From contig CAJJDP010000055.1 of assembly GCA_905182995.1 (NCBI GenBank), positions 1 through 64,000 on the forward strand: a stretch of DNA of 64,000 bases, given 5' to 3'. Numbering within the stretch: the stretch's first letter is position 1; every line of letters begins with the position of its first letter. The DNA is from Paramecium octaurelia. Lineage: Eukaryota; Ciliophora; Oligohymenophorea; Peniculida; Parameciidae. Positions 51,001 through 61,836 of this stretch are shown in pieces. Made by a program: the position numbers and the translations under genes. The notes beneath the pieces are model-generated. The model saw only the letters and a program-made list of their open reading frames with translations, had not been told where the DNA came from and did no database searches.

Positions 51001-51540
51001 TACCCTAAAAGTCTAGAGAATGACATCCTTACCTTTTGGATCGTATGGGCATTCTCCATATTGGAAAATCTCAGCCTCCGTCTTGCCTGATAAATTGCAC
51101 TTCTTCGATCCCAACATTATTGGCATGCGTCCAATTAAAACATCCTTCTCTTCGATTGGCTCTCTACCCTTCATATGAATACGCACATTCACACTATTTA
51201 AATTGTAACAATTCTTACTAAATGTCTCCTGCGTAAGTCTGATCATTCAATCTGCATTCGTGAGGATACAGGAGACTTTTCAAGGAGTACTTATCCCAAC
51301 TGCTGGTGAATGTTGGATTTTCGACTCTGATTGATAAGTACCTAGAGGATCATAATGGGTAGTATGTTACTCCAATAGGAAGGTGGAATCACTTTCACAG
51401 GTAATCCTCTGATTCAAGGGAGACTTCACTATCTATTCTAGACGTTATTCGATGAAGTAGTTGAAGGAATCAATGTGTTGTTTCTGTAATCCGCGAAAAG
51501 ATAAATACGAAGTGATTAGTTTATCCTTCTCTGAAATCAT
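48063..51540 (-). CDS. POLR3B: RNA polymerase III second-largest subunit (RPC2)
   Basis: 1131 residues, the usual size. Introns at 51005-51032, 51194-51218 and 51342-51370, all near the 5' end. Landmarks in order: [114 protein letters not shown] and [94 protein letters not shown]; and a final zinc ribbon [24 protein letters not shown] and the ending [12 protein letters not shown] mark Pol III rather than Pol I or II. It contributes half of the active-site cleft for tRNA and 5S RNA synthesis. Confidence 0.98.
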
Positions 51541-51554
51541 TAATTTTATTAATT
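51541..51554. promoter_or_regulatory. 14-bp divergent gap between start codons
   Basis: Only 14 bp (all A/T) separate the ATG of the RPC2 gene on the minus strand from the ATG of the 186-residue gene on the plus strand. Any shared or separate promoters must therefore overlap the coding sequences. Confidence 0.7.
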
Positions 51555-52115
51555 ATGGGTGACAATAATCCCAGCAATTCGGATGGAATGCAATTATTGA
51601 AGACACTCCTCACTGCAGACGTACCTCAGGAAGGCTCTGTTATGCAAGCTATTCGCAATGTATAATTGTTTCTAATCATAGAAAGTGAACTCATTGCTCA
51701 ATAACAAATAATAGATATCCATCCTATAGGAATTACAATAAGCGTATTTAAATATCATCATCTTAGAAATCTTGACAACGAATTCAAAGAGATGAATGAC
51801 AATACACTGATGGGACTCAATGCCATCTATTTTTCATCTGTTGTCCTCACGCAATTTATGTTCACCAGAAAGGTCAGCAAAGTCGTTTTCCTTCTCAGTT
51901 GTGCTTACTTCAATTTCTACATCATCCAACCCATTGAGATTGAATACAAATTACGCAAATTGGCATTGTAAAACACTCTTGCGGGTCAGGAAGTCAGAAA
52001 TCTGTACAGATTCTACTTTAAGGATCACGAATTTACTAAGGAGATGACAGAAAAGTGTAAATTGTATACATAGGCTGATGAAATTAAAAAATAAATTTAT
52101 TCCCGAAAATTGTGA
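51555..52115 (+). CDS. 186-residue membrane protein, unknown
   Basis: Intronless. Starts MGDNNPSNSDGMQLLKTLLT. A central hydrophobic pair of spans (TLMGLNAIYFSSVVLTQFMF and VSKVVFLLSCAYFNFYIIQP) is followed by a charged helix (EIEYKLRKLALQNTLAGQEV) and a basic end. This two-span hairpin with a soluble tail recalls small mitochondrial or ER proteins, but I recognise no family. The frame is long enough and coding-like through its entire length. The Met at residue 12 could be an alternative start that would widen the promoter gap to 47 bp. Confidence 0.75.
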
Positions 52116-52317
52116 TGTTGACTATTCTCGTGTCTTTATATTTTGACTTCATTTATAAAGATGGTAGAATTAGCCAATTTATTTACGACCACTCAAAAGG
52201 CGTTCCATATCGATATTTCAATATGAAATTCCTCGAATCGATCTACATTCATTCATTCTTGTTCTATATTTATATATTTTATAATGTGACATCATTCTAT
52301 TATGGTTTATAATTATA
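52116..52317. other. short gap with a coding-like frame
   Basis: A forward frame starting at an ATG overlapping the previous stop (52115) reads MLTILVSLYFDFIYKDGRIS and then an aromatic, membrane-like stretch (IYIHSFLFYIYIFYNVTSF). It runs on into the next gene. It may be a further exon of the 186-residue protein, a tiny gene, or promoter sequence of the transporter that happens to be open. Confidence 0.3.
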
Positions 52318-54234
52318 ATGTCCAATAAAGTCTTACTTGCAGATTACAATAATCACGGTAATCAGCATTTCGAGTACCCAGAGCAAGACGTCTATTACAC
52401 AGGTACCTAAGTGCATCTCATTATTTGAGGTCGTAAATTGAATCAAGATTTGAAACATGGACCCTTGGAACAAAGAGGCTGCCAAGACCTCCTATGTGTG
52501 ATACTCTATTTATCAGTTTGGGCCTTGATGATTTTTTGCGCAATCAATTCGTGGGAAGCAGGAGATGCCTCCAAAATATATTTGCCATACGACAGTGTAA
52601 ACTAAAGCCATGATAATAGTAATAAAGACAATGCGGAAGGGGCGATCTCAAGAGTTACTCCAACATCTACATCTTAAGCTAGTAGGAATCTTATTGCGTC
52701 TCGAGTTGTCCTGGAGAAGGTGGAGTTGGCAAAGAACTTCCATGCTATCAATGCTCGGGTCAAACAGCTCCCTATGCTAGCACCCAATTGCTAACTCTGT
52801 GCTTCCCCACTCTCTAGGTCGACGAGAAATACAAAGAATTGATAACCAACATTATTGATATTAGTGGATTCCAAAGACATTATGCAGATATCGAAGAAAC
52901 ATGGCCAATCATCTTGGCTTGTGCTGGAATTGCATTTTTTATGGCTATCATACTAACATTTTTGATTAGATTGGCTGCAGGCTGTATAGTGTGGGGAATG
53001 ATCTTGATTTATTTATTGCTATTGGGAGTTATTGGAACAGTAGCATTCTTGCAATCTAAGGGACAATATTAAGAGTATAGAGTTTTGGATGACGCCAAAT
53101 AGTTGGAAATCATCGCCTACGTGTTTTGGAGCATCGGAGTCTTGTCCCTCTTGATAATTTTGTGTTTGGCCAAAAAGATTTCACAGGCTATTCAAGTTTT
53201 GAAAACAGCTGCTGATTTCACAAGAGAAGAGTGGTAGGCTCTATTTGTCCCTGTCTTTATCCTCATCCTAGTATTGGCATTCTTCGCCTATTGGATTATC
53301 TTCTCAGCCATCATATATTCAACCTCAAGTGATATCAACAAGAGTTAATACAGTCCTTATGTGGAATTACAATGGGATGCAAAGACAGGTTGGCAATTGT
53401 GTCTTTACTTTTTCGGCTTGATCTGGAATGTTTGTTTCTCCTTGGCTCTTTGTCAATTTGTGATAAGTAGTTGCTGTTGCTTCTGGTATTACAGTCATCA
53501 AGGTTATCCCTTGAGTAGCAGTATCCTAAAAAGTTTTTGCCGTGGATTCACTACTAATTTTGGTAGTCTTTTGTTTGGTTCTTTGATTTTGGCAATCGTT
53601 TGGACAATTAAGTTTGTGTTGGAGTTCTTGCATGTAATTTCAAATATTTAAATCAATAGAAACAATTAAAATAATCAGTGCAAGGTGACAATAATGCACT
53701 TGGATATGCTTTAAGATGTGCCAAATACTATGTCTCATGTTTCGAAAAGTTCATAAGATTTTTGAATCAAAATGCGTATACAATGATGGCTTTAACAGGA
53801 CAGAGTTTTTGCAATTCTGCATATGATGCTTTCTATCTGATCTTGAGAAATGCTACCCGTGTAGCCATCACTCATGGATGTATCAATTCAATTCCATTCT
53901 AATTCTAGTGGGCGAACTCTTTGAATTTTTGGGTGCCGTATTTATTTCAGCCTCTTCTTCCTTCATTTGTTACCTAATCATCACCAAGGCTGATGCCTAC
54001 AAAAACAATATCTTCAATCCAGTTGCTCCCACTTTGGTAAGTCTTATTGTTCATTACTTTTAGGCTTTCATCTTGGTTTCATATATGATCGGCAAGATGT
54101 TCATGAATTTATATGGAATGGGAGTTGACACTTTGCTGTTGTGTTTCATTGTAGATACTGAGATGAACAAAAACGAAGGAGGTGCTAAGTCAGTCCCGCA
54201 TTCCCTTAAATAATATGCTTCAGAAATAAATTGA
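52318..54234 (+). CDS. SLC44-like: choline-transporter-like protein (CTL/SLC44 family)
   Basis: 594 residues; introns at 52403-52429, 52597-52619, 53634-53659, 53880-53908 and 54037-54063. Family role: multi-span plasma-membrane or organelle choline transporters. Seen: GPLEQRGCQDLLCVILYLSV, the family's 'xNRxCTDvxC' start; CGRGDLKSYSNIYIL with a Cys-rich outer loop (CVSSCPGEGGVGKELPCYQC); about ten spans; the strongly conserved SSSILKSFCRGFTTNFGSLL with FGSLILAIV; CFEKFIRFLNQNAYTMMALT; and QSFCNSAYDAFYLILRNATR, then TLLLCFIVDTEMN near the end. All five introns restore conserved blocks. The first intron ends GAG rather than TAG. Confidence 0.95.
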
Positions 54235-54262
54235 ATTTTATAAGCCATAATTATATACACCC

Positions 54263-54594
54263 TCAGATCTCCTTAAAACTAACAGGATCGACAGAGAACT
54301 CAATCTCAAAGGCAGTGGGCTTAAATCTCTCATTGTACACCAATTGGAATCTTGGCTGTCTGATTGGGAACATCTTGTAAGCATAGAGCGAATGCACCTT
54401 ATAACCCCTCTCCTTCGTTTCCTATGTAATCACTCTCAATGTGTTCAGATAATGTTTATAGCAATTATTAGCACATTTGTTCTACAACATCGATCCATCA
54501 AAACATGTTTCGAAGCACAATGCCACTAAATCCAGTATTATTCAAAAATACCCTACTTTCTGGATGTCATCAATTAATTCTTTCCTCTCTTCAT
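54263..54594 (-). CDS. Tim9/Tim10-type protein with extended C-terminus
   Basis: With a 26-nt intron at 54526-54551 the product is 101 residues. The twin CX3C signature of small Tim chaperones is present: CFETC, then 11 residues, then CANNC, followed by YKHYLNTL. Family members escort hydrophobic proteins through the mitochondrial intermembrane space and are about 90 residues with the pair central. Here the second half (YKVHSLYAYKMFPIRQPRFQ and onward) is not part of the family pattern. Odd point: an ATG 7 bp upstream (54601) gives a more Tim-like start (MNNEERKELIDDIQKVG) directly in frame with the CX3C region, but that frame has one TGA at about 54541. So either splicing uses the less typical start or the gene is damaged. 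Confidence 0.65.
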
Positions 54595-54641
54595 TATTCA
54601 TTTTTATAAGGGTTTTAAAATAAATATAATAACAAAATTAA

Positions 54642-55044
54642 TCACTCCTTCTCTTTCTATTCAAGTTTCTCACTCAACTCCAATATCACATTGTCTCGAA
54701 TTTCAATTTCATCCTACAAATTACTGAATTACGCTTCAATTGCTGCTATTCGTTCCCTCAACTTAAAATAATCTTTCAAATATTATTACAATATCATTCT
54801 CATCAAAACAATGCTTCAATATTAATTTATGCAATTTCAGTTATTGAATAAGTGTCTGCTTGTCCACGTTATCCAATTACAACTCGTCCAATGAATTTTT
54901 CACATTGTTAATTTCTGTGTTTGTAGGTACAAATTGTTTCTCAGCATTTGCACTCTTCTCCACTTTCTCCCCAAGTGTTGCTGATAGTTTATCCCCCTTG
55001 TTCACTTAAGTTACATTAGAAAAAGGTATTCTGGCAGTAGCCAT
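54642..55044 (-). CDS. 124-residue coiled-coil protein, unknown
   Basis: One 28-nt intron at 54762-54789. Starts MATARIPFSNVTQVNKGDKL. The second half is a likely helix pair (VDKQTLIQQLKLHKLILKHC, then LRERIAAIEAQFSNLQDEIE and LELSEKLEQKEKE). No recognised domain. It lies 40 bp upstream of the Tim-like gene and 48 bp downstream of the 352-residue gene, all on the minus strand. A dynein- or centrosome-associated coiled coil would fit, but nothing specific supports it. Confidence 0.78.
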
Positions 55045-55092
55045 TTAATTTATATTATTAATAATTGTTAATTTTAAACCCGCGCTTTCGAT

Positions 55093-56199
55093 TCAATAAT
55101 GTCCCGCTAATTCATTTCCTTAATATTTGTAATAACATTCCAATACCCTTAAATTCCAAATTGTCATAATATTAGAATATTAGAATAAATAATAAATATC
55201 ATTATTGAGGCAGTGAGTCTATCTCTTCCTAAAGGATGTTTTACACGCATTTTGGATATTCGTAATTCTTGTACCCCCGAAATAGCGGAGTGTATTCTTT
55301 CTATTTGAAATCATATCATTAAACATATGTACTAAATATGCCAAGATGTTTTTAGCCATCTGATCCTTCTTTATTGTGAACGAGGGAATTATCAAATCTG
55401 GCATCGTTGGCACATTTTCCCTATTATACACCCTCAACTTATGTTCTTCGGGATCCATCCTTCCATTCCCCTTCGAAATCTTATTTTTCGATGTGATATT
55501 CAAAATGGGAGGCTTCTTCTTAAATTTCTCATTATAGATCATGTTATATTACTGCAAACAACACTGGGTTTTATCTCTTTTCGTACATCCTTTGAAGTGT
55601 GTGATCATAGATCTATTCTCTCTTTTTTACTGCCTCAGAATATGAAACCTTCTCGCTGATTGATATTGGTTATTGAGCCTCTACTCTTGGTTCCTCAGAC
55701 AACAAGTCTTATTCATCCTCTTCTTACTCTGGCTCTGGCTCTTATTAATCAATTATTTAGGGATTTGTCATAAAATCTATGGCTCTTTTTTGATCCTCCT
55801 CTTACTCGTTTAATCTCTGCATCTCTTGTTGTTCTCGTTGCAATTTCTCTTTTCTCTCTCTCTCCATCAATCTGCGATAAGCCTTGATTTTCTTGTCTAT
55901 CTATTTGATCGCTTCAGGTATGGGGATTGGTTTTGGAACATACTAAATAGAGTTAAATTTTATATTAATTACTGGTTGAGCATACTGGATAGATGGCTGA
56001 GGAAGTGTAATCATCTCCTAAGTTGCCTTTGGTTTTCGACTTTCTTGATAAACAAATTGGATTACAAAAACCGTTATGCATTTCTCATCTGAGGGGGCTA
56101 CTCACTTTCTTCCTTGTCATTCAGAAACCTTGTTTTTTAATTTTAAGATTTCGCCTTGTTTTCAAATTTCTGTTTTTTTGTAAAGAACTTTTCTGACAT
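55093..56199 (-). CDS. 352-residue basic, charged protein, unknown
   Basis: Two introns: 23 nt (56014-56036 approx.) and 25 nt near 55520-55545. Order: basic N-terminus (MSEKFFTKKQKFENKAKSQN), a Pro/Tyr-rich stretch (ITLPQPSIQYAQPVINIKF), a charged helix (AIKQIDKKIKAYRRLMERER, then KEKLQREQQEMQRL), an acidic stretch (QEPEPEQEEDEQD), and a basic C-terminal part with PPILNITSKNKISKGNG and NVPTMPDLIIPSF. I recognise no family. The second intron ends GAG. An alternative 13-nt removal ending CAG nearby would restore the same frame with more natural sequence (RQNPQYNMIYNEKFKKKPP), but it is shorter than any accepted intron. Confidence 0.72.
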
Positions 56200-56906
56200 T
56201 TATTAGTTATTTTTATTATATAAAATATGTAATTTTTATTTACAATATTTTCAGAACAATGCCCAAAAATTTAGTATTACAAAGTGATCCTAAACCCGGA
56301 TGATATCATCTAATATTCACAGTCCTACATTCTCATCTTGTCCTCTGCTGTCATTTTTATTCGTATTTTAATTTAACTCTTGTTTGAGTTAGTTCTTAAA
56401 TCTAATTCATCCAATTCATGTGGAGCAATTTCATTAAGCATTCTGAAATATAGGAATTGCGATATTAAATCACTAAGTTTTTAAGAAATTTCAGAATAGT
56501 GATATCTGAGTATTCTGATTATGAAATGGATAAACAACAACTAAAACCATTATGATTGATGTGATTTCATGAGTTCCATATTCTCGCAAGAACAGATATA
56601 CATTATATTAAAAGAGATATTGTCGAATTAATTATATAGACTTATTATTTAATTATAATTTCTTTGCTAAAATCGAAATCATTTATAATGGAACACATTT
56701 TTAAAGATTTTGTAAATTCTCTCTAAGGGTAAATTAATGTGGAGACTCACTTTAGAAATAGTTGCATGTACTTAATATGTTGGAAATCTATAGATGAGGA
56801 TTTGGATTAAATTGGTTCTTAAGATGTCTACAAATATAGACTGAATAGTACAATACACATTTGCTCTATATAAATACTATATTATTGCATAATCAAAATC
56901 ATAAAC
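56200..56906. other. stretch with coding-like remnants on both strands
   Basis: Minus strand 56250-56610: frames read FLREYGTHEITSIIMVLVVV and, in another frame, YFRMLNEIAPHELDELDLRT and KMTAEDKMRMQDCEYQM. Plus strand from the ATG at 56688: MEHIFKDFVNSLQGQINVET then FRNSCMYLICWKSIDEDLD, open into the 3' end of the Ras-like gene. None closes into a gene with normal introns. I read these as remnants or misjoined exons; no function. Confidence 0.35.
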
Positions 56907-57540
56907 TCATACTAAAGAGCACCACCCTTGTTTTTAGTTCTAAGGATCTTCTTCAACCTTTTTGAATTATTATTTTCTTGCATTCTCCTTTTATTGGATA
57001 ATATCATTTATAAGGCCAGTAAACATCTAATTGACATTGGACCCATTTTTGGCTGAAGTCTCATAAAAGAGTGCTTTGAATTAGGCAGCCAACTACTTGC
57101 CCTCATCATAACTAATGACTCTCTCAGAACCCAAATCAGTTTTATTTCCAACAATAACAATCGAAGGTACATATTCTTATTTCTCAAACAGCTATTAAAA
57201 TAACAAGAGAGTATTTTTGATATCTTCAAAACTTTCTAAAGAGTTTACTGCATAAGTGAATATCAACCCTTCTTTGTCTTTCATCCATTGAGTTCTCAAG
57301 GACGTGTATGCTTCTTAACCACAGGTGTCAGAAATCTTGGTTGATGGATATAACAATATACCTCGATTTGGCATTGTTAATCACCCACAATCACTCTTTT
57401 TGTATATTTATCCAAAAGAGTCAGACTATAATCTTCAAAAAATTCGTTATTAACCCATCGAGTTGTCAAATTAGATTTTCCAACAGAACCCATCCCCAAC
57501 AATGAAATCCTGTATTAAACTAATTATTTTGATTCGCCAT
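56907..57540 (-). CDS. Ras-like small GTPase
   Basis: About 198 residues, with one clear 26-nt intron at about 57346-57371. P-loop GMGSVGKS; switch II DTCGQEAYTSLRTQWM (Cys for the usual Ala); IVIVGNKTDLGSE; ETSAKNGSNV; and a C-terminal CSLV CAAX box for prenylation. The overall pattern is Ras/Rap rather than Rab. Start problem: the ATG at 57540 (MANQNNQ) and the P-loop exon (beginning ISLLGMG) are in different frames. Only an 11-nt GT...AG sequence, too short for a normal intron, would join them. No other ATG is in frame upstream. So the N-terminus is uncertain; an unusually small intron or a frameshift are the options. Confidence 0.85.
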
Positions 57541-57655
57541 AAGAATTTTAAAAATTAGAATTATAATTATTGAACTCCTCTCCCTATATTAATAACACAT
57601 TTTAGCTATACACTAGATATGAAATAACTTGCTCCCATTTATATGCTATCAATGT

Positions 57656-57856
57656 TCATTATCTCTTTTCCTGATTGATCAAATATCCGGGATGCTCTTA
57701 GATCTAATAATTATTATGTCCAAAACCTAAAACTGCTGAGCACATTTGCAAAAACTTCCTACGATCAGTTTCCTTTCTCAAATAGTGCACCTTCATTGAT
57801 TTACGTGCATCTGCATTATTGTATATCTGTATTGTAACATTATTGGTATTTATCAT
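57656..57856 (-). CDS. 66-residue basic protein, unknown
   Basis: Intronless. MINTNNVTIQIYNNADARKS starts it; KVHYLRKETDRRKFLQMCSA and LGFGHNNYQIQEHPGYLINQ follow. The composition is balanced, with aromatic, Gly and Pro residues, so it reads like a small folded protein rather than chance. It could be a subunit of a complex, but no family is recognised. The next minus-strand gene (Ras-like) starts 115 bp downstream. Confidence 0.65.
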
Positions 57857-59024
57857 ATAATTTATTATATTTTCTTTATAATTTTCATTATTCTAAAATA
57901 CACAAAATGCAGAGTGAAACAACGCATTTTTCATATAATATCATTGAATCACAACATAAAATAAAACACTGGAGCCTCATTCATAATCCCAAGGGAGCAC
58001 CTCAACTCATTATCCAATTATTTTTTTGATCCAACTCCTCAACTAACCATCCAATCTAAATGCTTACTAAAATATGATAATGATATCTATACAACCATCA
58101 AATGAGCAATTAAGATCTGAAGTTGATTTAGTGCTTTTTGTATTTTTACTTATTTTTTTGTATTCAAACATCTAACATTGTATTTGGTAACTTTTATTCC
58201 CTTACTTCATAGAATATGTGGTTGAGGAGAATAGACTTCTTTTTTTGAATTCCTTTACGTATTTTGAGAACAATTCTATAAATACATTTCTAAGATTACA
58301 ATTAGATTAACAAGATGTAGTTATCAAAGGATTAAACAGATTGATTTTTTATTTGAAGTTCTTGATTCATTCTAAAATGTATTGACTATATTCGTCGTAC
58401 TTCTAACCAACTTAATTGTGTTTATTCTTATTTGTGATAGACAAGCGTTTTTAATTTCTTTTTTGATAATGTATTAATTTAACTCATAAATTACAAAATA
58501 ATATTTATAGATAACATCAAAAATGTATAAATTTAACGAATTAAACATATTATTAACAACTACTTTATTAATTATAAGCACTAATTAACAAGTATTACAA
58601 CTAATTTTCAAAAAGAAATTTGTTTTTAACAATTTCCATAAAATTATAACAAAAATCAGTGATGGTATTAGAGATTCTAGTTTGTTTGGCAATTAAAAAT
58701 AAGGTGAATAAATTGTTTAAATTGTTATATCTTGTAATTAGAATGGATTGAATACTAAATCATTTTATTATAAAAACAATGCTTCAATATTTTAAATGAT
58801 TTAATGTTGTTAATATTATAATAATATTTAGAATATTATATTTTAGTTATTTCAATATTTAGTTTAATCCTTATAAAAAGAGTGCAAACTAGATTATTAT
58901 TAAAAATTTGGATTGAAAAATGATTCAGGTTGTGATGATATTAATGATTTTACATGATTATAATTCTTATGTTTTATTTGTATTACACATTTATTAATTT
59001 TGAAATGATTTATTTTCAGTAATC
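57857..59024. other. 1.2-kb AT-rich region, mostly empty
   Basis: A forward ATG at 57907 opens 40 codons (MQSETTHFSYNIIESQHKIK) to TGA at 58029. The next frame over reads IPREHLNSLSNYFFDPTPQL and ends near 58100. Both look coding-like but no intron joins them, so a small gene or a relic is possible. From about 58150 to 59020 I see nothing. Confidence 0.35.
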
Positions 59025-61584
59025 ATGTTTAGAAGAAAAAAAGTAGGATATGGTGAAGAATTAAGCATCCCTCCTAAGTCCTTAATAGCTGGAAGATACT
59101 TTAGAACGCATAAAGGAAGTATATAAATAGATTATAAAAAGTGTCGAGAAGAATTTATGGCTTCATTGCAAGAATACTTAACAATTAGACTGTCTAGTGA
59201 TGATTAAGAACCTTGTGAGGAGGTATATTGATCTAATGATCAGAGTAGGTGATCTAAATCATCAAAAACCTATGTACCAAACTTGTAGATAAACCTCTCT
59301 GGAATTTTAAGGAATTAGTTGCTGAGCTTGAATTGCAGCTGGAGAGACACATAGGTATTTGTTGAGTTTAAAGTATGAATTTTTTTAGACGATTATATCG
59401 TGTTTAATTAAGTCAAATAATTGATTTCCAGTTTGAATGCCCAATACTCAAACAAGTTTAATTAAATAAGTTCTTGTTATTTAAAGAGTATAAAAAGTGA
59501 AAAGGCCATCCCGAAGCAACAAATAAAGAGAATTTGTCACTATGATGAAGGTAAATGTAAGCCCAATAATGAAAGTTTAGGAATTGATACCAAATGCACA
59601 GGATAGAGTGGAGGAAATAAACTAACATCTTTTATCATTTATCCAGTATAAACTTATTATTTCATTTGATTAGTCATGACAGCCTAATGCAAGTGGATCC
59701 GTGGGGTTGTCCATTCTAATCTTCATTTGGCGTAACTCTAACAGATCAAGATATTTCATACAAGGCCAAAAAATTGAATGTTGACATAATTTTGATTGAT
59801 ACTTTTGGAATCAAGTAAAGCATCTCCCAAAAGCTGTTTCTTCTGTTCCCAAACTATGAGACAATTTTACCCCAGTTGTCATCTTCGATCAATATCAACA
59901 AGGGTAATTTATAGCAAGTAATGTCGAATTTATTTTCGATAGGCTTTATCAAACATTTATGATGTATCCCATGTCCTTGTGGATTGGCCTAACATACTCA
60001 CATTGAAGGGGAAAGGAGTGTTATGCTGTAACTTCGATGGATTTGTGAGCAATGAATTTATCAGCTTTTATTTTGGAGAAGTGTACACTCCTCAGAGATG
60101 GTTTGAGAAGTAGACAGTTTTCAATAAGAGAATGTAGGATGGAAATAGAAAGTCGTGTTTCTAAAGTCCATATGCAGAATTCCTCATCAATGACAATCTC
60201 TTAGTAAAAAAGTTAAATATAAAAAAAGTTTATTGATCCAACTAGGTATGGAAATATAGCATTACACATCTCATATTCTTGTGATCCAAATTGTAAATTG
60301 GTAACTGTTTAAATCAATTCTTCCTATTAACTTGCTATTTTTACATTGAAAAAAATTAATTATCTAGAGGAGTTGACTCTCCCCTTCCCATCGACATCAA
60401 ATGACTTGTGTTTGTGCGGGTCCATCTACTGCAAAAGACTCTCGCAATTAGAAGCATTCAATAATCGACTAACTCAAAATTACCCTAATTATATTCAAAG
60501 AAATGCCTTACTATTATAATCAACTATTTGTGGAAAAATCAACAATTAAACTGCAATTCCTGATTGGTTGAGCAATTGGGAGAAATTAAACTCAAACTAA
60601 GATCAAATCAATATCCTGACATGTGTAGATAAAGTTAAATTCGTACTTAATACTTTGAATGTGAACACTCCGCCATTATATCTTGTTTTTGATACCTTCG
60701 AAATATTTTGGAAGAATTCCGACAATAACAAACCTAAGAATGAACTTAAATAATCTATTTTCAATGAAGTCAAAACCATGTTGATGAGACATTCAGACAG
60801 GAAAGAATGTCAAGAAGGATTGGAAATCATACAATTAATGAAATCAATTATAGAAAGTAAAGATAAATATAAAATGTAATTGACAAGACTCCTATTGCTT
60901 GTCTTAAGCGAACTGTTGTTGAAGATGGACTCAGCTCCATTTCATAACGAAGGTTTGTCTACAATTTTATATTTTATGTCATTCACTCATACATACTTCT
61001 CATCAACGTAATATGAGGGATTCATTGGCAAACCTTACGAAGAAAATGAATTTTAATACATCCCATAACCAAAAAATAAGTAGAAATTAACCTTGTCCAA
61101 AATGTACACTCCATAATACATTTGGGGTCAATTAATTAATTGGAATAAGCAAACTCTTCAAAATCCTTAATCTTCAATGGCTCAAGAAAGAAGAGGAGTC
61201 CTATGTTATCCTTCTTTAATATTGTCCTTTGACAATAAGCATAAACTATTTCCATATTAGTGCAAAACAAGGGAAAAATATCTAGAATACTTTTACACTA
61301 AAAGTGATATCCAACCTGATCTATCTATTTGGTCATACAAAAATTAGTATAAGTATATCATTCAAATTAATTAATTTAGTATCTATGGAACAATATTTTT
61401 CGAATAATGCTTTTCATAATAAATAGTGGGAGAACAATTCATAGCTGAGATTTCAAAATGTGGTCAGGGATCCTTCGTAAACAAGTTTAAATTTTGGTTA
61501 TCAATCGAAAGTAGATTCAATCAGGATAATCAAATGATAGAATACTTAAATTTCATCTATGAAAAGTAATTGTATCTCTAATGA
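59025..61584 (+). CDS. SET-domain lysine methyltransferase, ATXR3/SDG2-like
   Basis: 789 residues, seven introns: 59223-59248, 59355-59388, 59412-59431, 59497-59528, 59646-59673, 59919-59943 and 60204-60228. The SET domain lies at residues ~280-420. Seen: KGKGVLCCNFDGFVSNEFIS; FGEVYTPQRWFEKQ; DPTRYGNIALHISYSCDPNC in place of 'NHSCxPN'; YQLAIFTLKKINYLEELTLP; and post-SET CLCGSIYCKRL. The GEVYxxxRWFEKQ string is characteristic of the plant ATXR3 class, which places H3K4 methylation. The Tyr-Ser in 'SYSC' replaces Asn-His, a key cofactor-binding pair; Cys is kept. The N- and C-terminal parts (LQEYLTIRLSSDDQEPCEE, and ~360 residues after SET) match nothing I know. Splicing at seven sites closes the frame exactly. 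Confidence 0.88.
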
Positions 61585-61836
61585 AATTAGATATTTTGTA
61601 AATATCGACAATTAATTAAGTAAATTCAATTCTAATTCTGAATGCACAGAGTAAATAACCAAAAAGATAAAATAAAATAATCACTCAACAATTATTGAGG
61701 AAACTTAATAAGGATAATTTTGAATTTTTTTTTCGAAATTTTTTCAACAGAATAATAATTAATGTATGCATTTTTTAACTTCGAATTTATAAATTTGAGA
61801 TTAAATTATTTTTCACTTATATTATTTTAATATAAC
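61585..61836. other. short AT-rich spacer between convergent genes
   Basis: About 250 bp with no supportable feature. Confidence 0.5.
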
